Source: Chloracidobacterium sp.
GTDB lineage: Bacteria > Acidobacteriota > Blastocatellia > Pyrinomonadales > Pyrinomonadaceae
Assembly: GCA_016712045.1 (NCBI GenBank)
Contig: JADJRV010000013.1
Span: 18,476-82,475 of the forward strand
DNA: 64,000 nucleotides
Direction: 5' to 3'
The notes beneath the pieces are model-generated. The model worked only from the letters and a program-made list of their open reading frames with translations. It made no database searches and had not been told where the DNA came from. Both the position numbers and the translations under genes were made by a program. Shown one piece after another: positions 17,461 through 24,880 of the stretch (positions are counted from its first letter, which is position 1; each line of letters opens with the position of its first letter).

Positions 17461-18708
17461 ATGGCAGATCTAACTACAAATTTTGCAGGAATAAAATCTC
17501 CTAATCCGTTTTGGCTCGCTTCGGCGCCGCCGACGAATATGGGTTCGATGATCGAGCGTGCGTTTGACGCCGGTTGGGGCGGAGCGGTTTGGAAAACGCT
17601 TGGTGAGCGGATCACGAATGTCTCATCTCGTCTCGCCGCCCTCGATCAGGGACAGGTTCGCATGATCGGGCTCAATAATATCGAGCTGATTACTGACCGT
17701 CCGCTTGAGGTCAATCTCAAAGAGATGGCTGAGTGCAAAAAGAAATACCCAAACCACACCGTCATCGCGAGCTTGATGGTCGAGTCGAAAAAAGAGGCTT
17801 GGCAGGAGATCACTAAGCGGACGCAGGACACGGGATGTGACGGGTTTGAACTTAATTTCGGCTGCCCGCACGGTATGAGTGAACGCGGTATGGGAGCCGC
17901 GATGGGGCAGGTGCCGGAATATACTTGCATGGTCACGGAGTGGGTCAAAGAGGTTGCGGATATACCGGTGATCGTAAAACTCACGCCTAATGTCACGCAT
18001 ATCGTCCCGCCGGGCCAGGCTGCACAACGCGGTGGTGCTGATGCAGTTTCGCTGATAAATACGATCAACTCAGTGATAGGTGTCGACGTCGATACGATGA
18101 TCCCATATCCGAATGTGAACGGAATGGCCGCCCATGGCGGTTATTGCGGCACGGCGGTCAAGCCGATCGCTCTGAATATGGTTTCGGAGCTTGCCCGCGA
18201 TACAGAATTTAATATTCCGATCTCTGGCATTGGCGGGATCAATACTTGGCGTGACGCGGTCGAGTTTATGCTGCTTGGAGCGGCAAACGTGCAGGTCTGC
18301 ACGGCGGTGATGCATTACGGCTACCGCATCGTCGAGGACATGATCGACGGGCTCAATAATTACCTGGATGAAAAGGGGTTTGCGAGCGTCGGCGACATTG
18401 TCGGCAAGTCGGTCGGACGCATTACGGATTGGGGCGACCTCGACCTAAACTACGACGTCAAAGCACTCGTCCACAAAGATAAATGCATCCAGTGCAATCT
18501 TTGCTACGTCGCCTGCGAAGACGGTGCACATCAGAGCTTTGAGTTCGAAGAGGTTGACGGCAAACGCTATCCCCGCGTCATCGAGGCCGAATGTGTCGGC
18601 TGCAATCTCTGCTATCTCATCTGCCCCTCACCCGGAGCGATCACCATGGAACGCCGCGACGCCGGCGGCCCGACCGAGAGCTGGCGCGAACGGACGGCAG
18701 GGAATTAA
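17461..18708 (+). CDS. preA: NAD(P)-dependent dihydropyrimidine dehydrogenase, catalytic subunit
   Basis: The 415-residue subunit has a dihydroorotate-dehydrogenase-like FMN barrel (about 1-320; FELNFGCPHGMSERGMGAAM contains the active-site Cys region, and ISGIGGINTWRDAVEFML the phosphate-binding part). A C-terminal ferredoxin domain follows with two [4Fe-4S] motifs, CIQCNLCYVAC and CVGCNLCYLIC. This matches PreA and the C-terminal half of mammalian DPD. It is the last gene of the compact run 10074-18708. The convergent APH gene follows about 35 bp downstream, and I see no clear hairpin terminator in the gap. Confidence 0.95.
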   Translation: MADLTTNFAGIKSPNPFWLASAPPTNMGSMIERAFDAGWGGAVWKTLGERITNVSSRLAALDQGQVRMIGLNNIELITDRPLEVNLKEMAECKKKYPNHTVIASLMVESKKEAWQEITKRTQDTGCDGFELNFGCPHGMSERGMGAAMGQVPEYTCMVTEWVKEVADIPVIVKLTPNVTHIVPPGQAAQRGGADAVSLINTINSVIGVDVDTMIPYPNVNGMAAHGGYCGTAVKPIALNMVSELARDTEFNIPISGIGGINTWRDAVEFMLLGAANVQVCTAVMHYGYRIVEDMIDGLNNYLDEKGFASVGDIVGKSVGRITDWGDLDLNYDVKALVHKDKCIQCNLCYVACEDGAHQSFEFEEVDGKRYPRVIEAECVGCNLCYLICPSPGAITMERRDAGGPTESWRERTAGN

Positions 18709-18743
18709 GGCGGAAACACGACCGGTAGGGAGTGTGCCTCCAT

Positions 18744-19863
18744 TTAACCTATACTTTGTGTCTGAATCGAACTATCGGCTATGTGTCCCAAAGCCGCGAC
18801 GAATTTATCAAAGTTCGCAAACCGCTTGTCCTGCGTAAATCCTTTTACATACCTCGCATAGATCTGTTGGGCGATGACGGCGATCTTGAATGTGCCAAAG
18901 ACGTAGTAGAACAGGATGTTTGATACGTCGCGGCCGGATGCTGCGGCGTACATTTCAACAAGCTCTTGGCGGGTAATATTTTCCATCAGGACACGCGGGT
19001 TAAAGGGCATATTCAATAGCTCGTCGCCGACCTCGCGTGACATCCAATAGCCTGAGTGTTGTTCCTAGGTCCATCAGTGGATCGCCGACCGTCACCATTT
19101 CCCAATCCAAGACAGCCGTTATCCTTGTGAGATCGTCGGGGCCGAGCATGACGTTGTCGAATTTATAATCGTTATGAACAAGCGATGCACCGAAATCGGA
19201 CGGAATATTGTCATTGAGCCAACCGATCGCCGTTTCGAGTGCGGAGTGGTCGTCGGTCTTCGCCGCGAAGTAGCGTTTTGTCCAGCCTTCGACCTGACGG
19301 CGGGCGTAGCCGTCGGGCCTGCCGAGGTCGCCGAGTCCGGCAGCATTGTAGTCAAGTGCGTGTAAGTCGGCGAGGTTTTGGATGAAGCTTTTGCAGACTT
19401 CTGTCCTATAGGCTTGAGAAGTTTCGAGGGAGCCCTTACTCACGTGCGGGGTTCTGGCCTCAGAGCTGGCCAGTGTTGCGGTAGGCCCGCAACCGCTGAC
19501 ACGGCCACGGATTATGAGGCCGTTGCGCCGTTCCATTAGGTAAAACTCAGAGCCGATGACTGATTCGTCATCGCAAAATAGTAAAGGCTTTGGGGCGGGT
19601 TTATACACGGCTGAGAGTTTTGAAAGGACCTTAAACTCACGGCCCATATCGTGGGCCGATTTGACGGTATTGCCAAACGGCGGGCGGCGGAGGACGTATT
19701 CGGCGTCGCCGATGCGAACGAGATACGTCAGATTTGAACTGCCCGCAGGGAACTGCTCGACGATGATCTCGCCGCTCGCGGATGGCATTTGCCGGGCCAA
19801 ATACCCGCTCAGACGCTCGATATCTAATTCCTCTCCGGCACGGACCGGTTTCGTTTCCTGCAT
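18744..19863 (-). CDS. APH-family phosphotransferase (one frameshift, hairpin-bearing insertion)
   Basis: This is an aminoglycoside-phosphotransferase-fold kinase of about 370 residues. The N lobe has FPAGSSNLTYLVRIGDAEYVLR. The catalytic loop is SLVHNDYKFDNVML (HxDxxxxN) and the metal Asp lies in AVLDWEMVTVGDPLMDLG. The frame changes about 19050; the product continues YWMSREVGDELLNMP and onward to the end, the usual order in this family. After GLIIRGR a segment of about 28 residues (19425-19505) has no counterpart I know and is made of two DNA hairpins. The divergent acyl-CoA dehydrogenase 39 bp away mirrors the kinase + dehydrogenase domains of ACAD10/11 and the LvaA/LvaC pair of 4-hydroxyacyl-CoA breakdown, so a 4-hydroxyacyl-CoA kinase is my best guess. 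Confidence 0.8.
19425..19505. repeat. Hairpin-rich insertion within the APH gene
   Basis: Two adjacent palindromes lie in the coding sequence: TGGCC at 19455-19459 with GGCCA at 19468-19472, and GTTGCGG at 19475-19481 with CCGCAAC at 19487-19493. The segment is GC-rich, keeps the frame and interrupts an otherwise ordinary kinase between its N and C lobes. It resembles palindromic elements inserted in frame into genes. The exact ends are uncertain. Confidence 0.45.
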
Positions 19864-19871
19864 TTTGTGAT

Positions 19872-19896
19872 TTCTGTGCTAATCTGTGGCTAAATT
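19872..19896 (+). repeat. Single copy of the CTGTG..CTGTGGCTAAA repeat before the ACAD start
   Basis: TTCTGTGCTAATCTGTGGCT followed by AAATTTACCCT directly precedes the ATG at 19903. It matches the right arm of the cassette before hydA (TCTGTGGCTAAAATTCCT then ATG). It is two imperfect CTGTG units in direct order and appears to be a dispersed element sitting at gene starts. Confidence 0.5.
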
Positions 19897-19902
19897 TACC
19901 CT

Positions 19903-21093
19903 ATGAACTTCGATTATTCAGCAAAAACAATTGAACTGCAAAAACAGCTCGCGGCGTTTATGGACGAGCATATTTATCCTAACGAAGCCGCTTTCACGGC
20001 CGAGATCGACGCGGGTGACCGTTGGCAGCCGAGCGAGTTGATCGAAGATCTAAAAGAAAAGGCAAAGTCCGCCGGATTGTGGAATCTGTTTTTGCCGTCC
20101 GAATCGGGCCTGACCAATCTCGAATATGCACCGCTCGCGGAGATAATGGGCCGCGTTGTTTGGGCAAGCGAGGTTTTTAATTGCTCGGCTCCCGACACCG
20201 GAAATATGGAGGTGCTGCATCTTTACGGCACCGCCGAGCAACAGGAACAGTGGCTCACGCCTCTGCTCAACGGCGATATTCGTTCGTGCTTTTCGATGAC
20301 CGAGCCCGATGTCGCGTCGTCCGATGCGACGAATATTCAGGCCTCGATCGTATCCGACGGCGACGACTATGTCCTCAACGGCGAGAAATGGTGGTCGACC
20401 GGCGGAGGCGACGCCCGCTGTAAGCTTTCGATATTTATGGGCAAGACTGATGACACCGCGCCCAGGCATTTGCAGCAATCTATGATCCTCGTGCCGATGG
20501 ACACGCCCGGCGTCATCGTCCAGCGTCAGGTTGACGTATTTGGTTACGACGACGCACCTAACGGTCATTCGCAGATCTCATTTATTAATGTCCGCGTACC
20601 AAAGGATAATCTGCTCCTTGGTGAGGGCCGCGGTTTTGAGATCGCACAGGGGCGTCTCGGTCCGGGCCGCGTTCATCATTGTATGCGGCTGATCGGTATT
20701 GCCGAGCGTTCGCTCGAACTAATGTGCTCGCGGGCAAAGTCACGCGTTGCATTTGGCAAGCCGGTTGCCGAACAAGGCGTCATTCGCCAGTGGATCGCCG
20801 AGGCTCGCCTAGCCATAGACCAAGCACGTTTGCTAGTGCTCAAGACGGCATGGATGATGGACAGCGTAGGCAACAAAGCCGCCCGCCGCGAGATCGCTAT
20901 GATCAAGGCACTCGTACCGCAAATGGCTCTGAAAGTGATCGACCGCTCGATACAGGTACACGGCGGCGGGGGCGTTTCACCGGATTTTCCGCTTGCACAG
21001 TATTGGATCTACGCCCGCACCCTTCGTCTGGCTGACGGCCCTGACGAAGTACATCTTGAATCGATCGCAAAAATGGAATTGAAAAAACCTTAA
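19903..21093 (+). CDS. Acyl-CoA dehydrogenase, ACAD10/11-like
   Basis: The 396 residues span a complete FAD-dependent acyl-CoA dehydrogenase: an N-terminal helical domain, the middle beta domain with CFSMTEPDVASSDATNI and LNGEKWWSTGGGD, and the C-terminal helical domain with KSRVAFGKPVAEQGVIRQWI and VHGGGGVSPDFPLAQ. The sequence style (AGLWNLFLP near residue 60, DAPNGHSQISFINVRVP) is that of the ACAD10/11 and LvaC-like group, not the short-chain butyryl type. Read with the divergent APH kinase it suggests isomerisation or breakdown of 4-hydroxyacyl-CoA; a plain beta-oxidation role remains possible. The sequence just upstream of the ATG (TCTGTGGCTAAATTTACCCT) is nearly the same as that before hydA. 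Confidence 0.9.
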   Translation: MNFDYSAKTIELQKQLAAFMDEHIYPNEAAFTAEIDAGDRWQPSELIEDLKEKAKSAGLWNLFLPSESGLTNLEYAPLAEIMGRVVWASEVFNCSAPDTGNMEVLHLYGTAEQQEQWLTPLLNGDIRSCFSMTEPDVASSDATNIQASIVSDGDDYVLNGEKWWSTGGGDARCKLSIFMGKTDDTAPRHLQQSMILVPMDTPGVIVQRQVDVFGYDDAPNGHSQISFINVRVPKDNLLLGEGRGFEIAQGRLGPGRVHHCMRLIGIAERSLELMCSRAKSRVAFGKPVAEQGVIRQWIAEARLAIDQARLLVLKTAWMMDSVGNKAARREIAMIKALVPQMALKVIDRSIQVHGGGGVSPDFPLAQYWIYARTLRLADGPDEVHLESIAKMELKKP

Positions 21094-21563
21094 TAAGCCA
21101 ACTGAATGCATTAGTTAAAGGCTCGCAGATATCATTTATTGCGCTTGCCAGTTCAAGTTCCGCCACCAAATAAGGTCATTCTGACCGTAACGCTAGATCA
21201 ACCTGCCCGATTTTCTTTCAATGTGAAGTTAAACAATGTAAAAAACTGTTGACAGACGTTGTGCATTACTGTAAATTTTATAGAGTAATGACCTTACAGG
21301 TCTTACACCTTTCGCCACCAAGCGGCAAAGTTTTCTTGAATGTAGTTAGGTTCCGCTGATCACGTCTCGTGATCGACACATCCGAAAAATGCGGGTTTTA
21401 GGCACATCTTATTAGTTGACCTGTCGAATGAATAGTCCCAACTTTCCGATCTATTACTGAGTGGCAAAAACCTTCATAAATCAGAACACGCATCTTCGGA
21501 TGGGAACTCAAGAAAACTTTTAGTCCAAAAAAAGATATTGCAGCCAATAGGAGCAAACAGAAA
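21094..21563. other. Long intergenic region before the pil operon
   Basis: The 470 bases hold no ORF that I can support. They contain a candidate promoter at 21249-21277 and a perfect 7-bp hairpin with a 3-base loop, GATCACG-TCT-CGTGATC, at 21358-21374 that is not followed by a T run. The implied leader of nearly 290 bases before pilM is long, so this region may hold regulatory RNA structure for the pil operon. Confidence 0.5.
21249..21277 (+). promoter_or_regulatory. Candidate sigma-70 promoter for pilMNOPQ
   Basis: TTGACA at 21249-21254 is followed by a 17-base spacer and TAAATT at 21272-21277. The -35 match is perfect and the -10 is weak. It faces the pil genes and is the best promoter-like pair in the gap. 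Confidence 0.4.
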
Positions 21564-22613
21564 ATGTTCGGTAAAAAGAAAAGTGTAGCCGGTCTAGACA
21601 TCGGATCCAGTTCGATAAAGATGGTTGAGCTTGAGGGCAAGCTTAATAATCTCAATCTGGTGAGCTTAGGCTTTGAAAATCTGCCGGGTGACACGATCAT
21701 CGACGGCCAGATCATGGAGCTCAATGTTGTTTCGGACGTGATCCAGAGCGTCTGTACAAATCATCAGGTCAACGCGACCAACGTCGTAACCGGCGTGAGC
21801 GGACATTCGGTGATCTTAAAGAACATCGTTCTGCCGGCGATGAGCAAAGATGAGCTCGAAGAGTCGATAGACTGGCACGCTGAGGAACACATCCCATACG
21901 ATCTCGCCGATGTCAGCCTTGATTATCAGGTGACTGCCGAGACCGAAGATTCAACCAACATATTGATCGCTGCTTGCAAACGCGAGCGCATCGACAATAT
22001 CAAACAGGCCATCCAGCTTGCCGGTAAGACACCCGTCGTTATCGACGTCGATACATTTGCCCTGCAAAATTGCTACGAGGTGAACTATAACCCGACCGAG
22101 GATGACGTCGTCACGCTGCTCAATATCGGAGCCTCGACGATGAACGTCAATATCGTCAAGGGTACGCGTTCGCTCTTTACCCGCGACATCACCGTCGGCG
22201 GCAGCCAGTTTACCGACGTATTGCAGCGAAGCCTGGGGCTGAACTTTCAGCAGGCCGAGGCCGTCAAACGCGGCGTCGCCGAAGCAGTCGAGGGCGTCGA
22301 AGAAAAATCTATCGAGCCTCTGATGAATAACGTCACCGAGATCGTCGCGATGGAGATACAGAAAACATTTGATTTTTATCGTGCGACGACCGAGGACAAC
22401 GAGACCGTCGTTCAAAAGATCCTCATCTCGGGCGGCGGTTCTAAGCTTGCCGGACTTTCGCAGGAGCTCAGCACACGGCTCGAATTGCCGGTCGAGGTTC
22501 TCGATCCGTTCCGCAACATAAATGTTGATACCAAAAAATTCGACCCCGATTATCTCAGCGAGATCGTGCCCGAAATGGCCGTAGCCGTCGGATTAGCTAT
22601 CAGGGGAGTGTAA
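21564..22613 (+). CDS. pilM: Type IV pilus inner-membrane platform protein PilM
   Basis: The 349 residues have an actin/FtsA-like ATPase fold: GLDIGSSSIKMVEL is the phosphate-1 motif, LLNIGASTMNVNIVKG the phosphate-2 motif and ILISGGGSKLAGL the adenosine motif. In the family this cytoplasmic protein binds the N terminus of PilN (usually NLLP-like; here KINLLNSV) and links the PilNO frame to the assembly motor. A GGAG ribosome-binding site lies about 10 bases before the ATG. It is the first gene of an uninterrupted M-N-O-P-Q run. Confidence 0.95.
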   Translation: MFGKKKSVAGLDIGSSSIKMVELEGKLNNLNLVSLGFENLPGDTIIDGQIMELNVVSDVIQSVCTNHQVNATNVVTGVSGHSVILKNIVLPAMSKDELEESIDWHAEEHIPYDLADVSLDYQVTAETEDSTNILIAACKRERIDNIKQAIQLAGKTPVVIDVDTFALQNCYEVNYNPTEDDVVTLLNIGASTMNVNIVKGTRSLFTRDITVGGSQFTDVLQRSLGLNFQQAEAVKRGVAEAVEGVEEKSIEPLMNNVTEIVAMEIQKTFDFYRATTEDNETVVQKILISGGGSKLAGLSQELSTRLELPVEVLDPFRNINVDTKKFDPDYLSEIVPEMAVAVGLAIRGV

Positions 22614-22622
22614 TAAAAAAAG

Positions 22623-23338
22623 ATGATCAAGATCAATCTACTCAATTCGGTTACAGAAAGACAGGGCGGTGCAGTCGTCGCCGTCGACCGCAAGATCTCA
22701 AGCGCTAAATCGCGGATGATCCTGATGTCGGTCGTCGTATCGGTAATGCTCGCAGCGGTCATTGGATGGGATGTCATCAGTACATCCATGGCAAAGACCG
22801 AGGCCGAACGTCAACTCGACGAGCAAAAACAGATCGCTGCCGAACTTGAGGTCGTCATGAACGAGCAGAAAGAACTCGAGGCAAAGATCGCAAATATCGA
22901 TACCAGAATCGAGTCGATCAAACGGCTCCGATCGTCACAGGCCGGCCCGAGTGCGGTGCTCGATGCGATGCGCGAACGCATCGCGATGGTTCCGGGCCTT
23001 TACATCGAAAATATCGAGCAGACCGGCGACAGTATTGTGCTGAAAGGAAATTCGCCGGACGAGGCACAGGTGACCCAGTTTGGCCGCAGCCTGGAATTCT
23101 CAAACGGCTTGTTCTCGAATCTGAGTATCGAGACAACACGTGCCGACGTTCAGAATCAGAATGCTCCGCAAAAAGTAAACGCTGAGGGCGAGGCTCCTAA
23201 GCTTTCGATCGTCAACTTTACCATCCGTTGTGCTTACACGCCGTCTAAGGCTCCGAACGCAGATAATGGTAACCCTACGACAGCGTCAGCACCAGCCCCG
23301 GAACCCCTGCCCAGCCAGTTCAGGTCGCGAAAAACTGA
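22623..23338 (+). CDS. pilN: Type IV pilus assembly protein PilN (one frameshift near the end)
   Basis: This bitopic inner-membrane protein has a short cytoplasmic N terminus (MIKINLLNSV) that binds PilM, one membrane helix at about residues 36-55 and a periplasmic coiled coil plus ferredoxin-like domain (MVPGLYIENIEQTGDSIVLK). As given, the frame reads on to 23531 through the start of pilO, which is implausible. If the C4 run at 23296-23299 is one C short, the tail becomes PGTPAQPVQVAKN and stops at 23336-23338, 35 bp before pilO. I therefore end the gene there, giving about 239 residues. Confidence 0.88.
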
Positions 23339-23373
23339 TCGATCGACCAATAGCCAAATAGAAGGAAACGAAA

Positions 23374-24030
23374 ATGTTAGAGAAAATCAAAAATCTAAAG
23401 TGGCACTTTCACCTGATGATGCTTGTCGGCCTGGCCGCACTCATCTACGGCGGCGTCTGGTATTTCTACACCAGCGAACTGCGAGCAGAGGTCACAGCCA
23501 TCAACGACCAAGTATCGCAACTGCAGGCTAAGAATGAGACGGCACGCGTTGCAACGCAGCGTATCAACGAGTTTCGTGCACTTTTTGCCAGCAAATCGGC
23601 CGAGTATGACGAGCTAAAGGTCCTCTTGCCCGAACAGCGTGAGATCACCAACGTGCTTCAGGGGCTACAGGACACAGCCAACAGCAGCCGTCTGATTGTG
23701 ATGCGGTTTAGCCCGCGTGACGATACGACGCAGGACTCGATCATGGCCAAGCCGGTCGAGGTCGAGGTTGACAGCAACTTTACCAACCTTCGTGCGTTCT
23801 TCGACGCGATGGCAAAACTGCCGCGTATCGTATCGATCACAGATTTCAAACTCAATCAGCTTGATAAACAGACCGATACAAAGACGCTGCATGCACAATT
23901 TGTGTTGACCGCGTTCTATGCCGTCCCCGCCGATGCGAATGCCAAACCGGCAGTTCCGGGGCCAGCCGCAGTTCCTGGAGCAGCACCTGCACCCGGCCAG
24001 CCAGCCGCACCAGCACCTGTCTCCAAATAA
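23374..24030 (+). CDS. pilO: Type IV pilus assembly protein PilO
   Basis: The 218 residues contain one membrane helix (about 12-30, LMMLVGLAALIYGGVWYF), a coiled coil (about 35-75) and a periplasmic ferredoxin-like domain, ending in a Pro/Ala-rich tail. It pairs with PilN to form the periplasmic part of the alignment complex. AAGGAAA lies just before the ATG. The Pro/Ala tail (VPGAAPAPGQPAAPAPVSK) resembles the restored end of PilN. Confidence 0.92.
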   Translation: MLEKIKNLKWHFHLMMLVGLAALIYGGVWYFYTSELRAEVTAINDQVSQLQAKNETARVATQRINEFRALFASKSAEYDELKVLLPEQREITNVLQGLQDTANSSRLIVMRFSPRDDTTQDSIMAKPVEVEVDSNFTNLRAFFDAMAKLPRIVSITDFKLNQLDKQTDTKTLHAQFVLTAFYAVPADANAKPAVPGPAAVPGAAPAPGQPAAPAPVSK

Positions 24031-24062
24031 CCCACCGATAAATGATTTACGAGAGAAAAGCC

Positions 24063-24815
24063 ATGATCAACACATCGAAAATACTTCGAAATATCAGTGT
24101 AGGAGCCGCGGCCGCGGGCCTGCTACTATTCTGCGGCTTGTTTGCACAGGTAAACGCCCAGCGTGATCCGTTTGCCAAGCCAAGCTATAAAAAAGAAAAA
24201 AAGCAGGTCCCTGTTGGCACTAAGGCCGTAAAAACGGGTCCGTCAACATCGCTCATGAGCTACGCTCCGCCGGCGATCGAGGCTCGCATTGAGTATTACA
24301 AACGCCTGCGCGAAACTGCCGCCGCCAACGGCTCGGCGATACCCAAGGTGACCAGCGTGCTGACGCTCAACGAGATGGCCGTGACCGGCATCTTCAAAAC
24401 CCCGCGTGGTTATGCCGCGATGGTCGAAGCAACGCCGATCAAGCTCTCTTATACGATATATCCCGGTGAAAAATTCTTTGACGGACAGCTCGTCGCGGTC
24501 GAAGAGAACCGCCTAGTTTTCCGCAAGGTGACCAAGACCGGCGAAGGAAAGTTTGTCGCATCAGTCGAGAACAAGCCTTTGAAACAGTATTCGATGAAAG
24601 CTCAGGTCGAGGGCACGGCTCCGGCCCAGGAGCGTCCGGCCGAGGTCGCCAGCAGCCAGCCCGTCGCCGCACCTGACAAAGCTATAAAGCCAACGTCAAA
24701 CCCGTTTCTCTCGCCGCTTGACGAGATGAACAATCAGCCGGTCAAAACCGAAACTGATAAACCAAAAAAAGGTACTAAAAAGCCAGTCAAAGTCGCGAAG
24801 AACGACGGACAGTAA
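24063..24815 (+). CDS. pilP: Pilus assembly protein PilP-like
   Basis: I start at the ATG at 24063, preceded by GAGAG, rather than the in-frame ATG at 24042, because the signal peptide-like helix (AAAAGLLLFCGLFAQVNAQ) then follows at normal distance. About 250 residues. RDPFAKP after the signal is the typical PilP opening, and a beta-domain follows (MAVTGIFKTPRGYAAMVEA) that in the family contacts PilQ. No Cys lipobox is present, so it is not an evident lipoprotein, unlike Pseudomonas PilP. The basic tail (KPKKGTKKPVKVAKNDGQ) is probably disordered. Confidence 0.85.
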   Translation: MINTSKILRNISVGAAAAGLLLFCGLFAQVNAQRDPFAKPSYKKEKKQVPVGTKAVKTGPSTSLMSYAPPAIEARIEYYKRLRETAAANGSAIPKVTSVLTLNEMAVTGIFKTPRGYAAMVEATPIKLSYTIYPGEKFFDGQLVAVEENRLVFRKVTKTGEGKFVASVENKPLKQYSMKAQVEGTAPAQERPAEVASSQPVAAPDKAIKPTSNPFLSPLDEMNNQPVKTETDKPKKGTKKPVKVAKNDGQ

Positions 24816-24880
24816 AAAAGTTCTGACCTGATCCGACCCTCAATTAAAAGGGAAACGATCGATTTAGTTACGGAGGAAAC

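Noticed and set aside
22623..23531. A 302-residue pilN frame that reads through the start of pilO
   Set aside because: The last 60 codons are Arg/His-rich and lie over pilO in another frame. One added C at 23296-23299 gives a natural stop before pilO.
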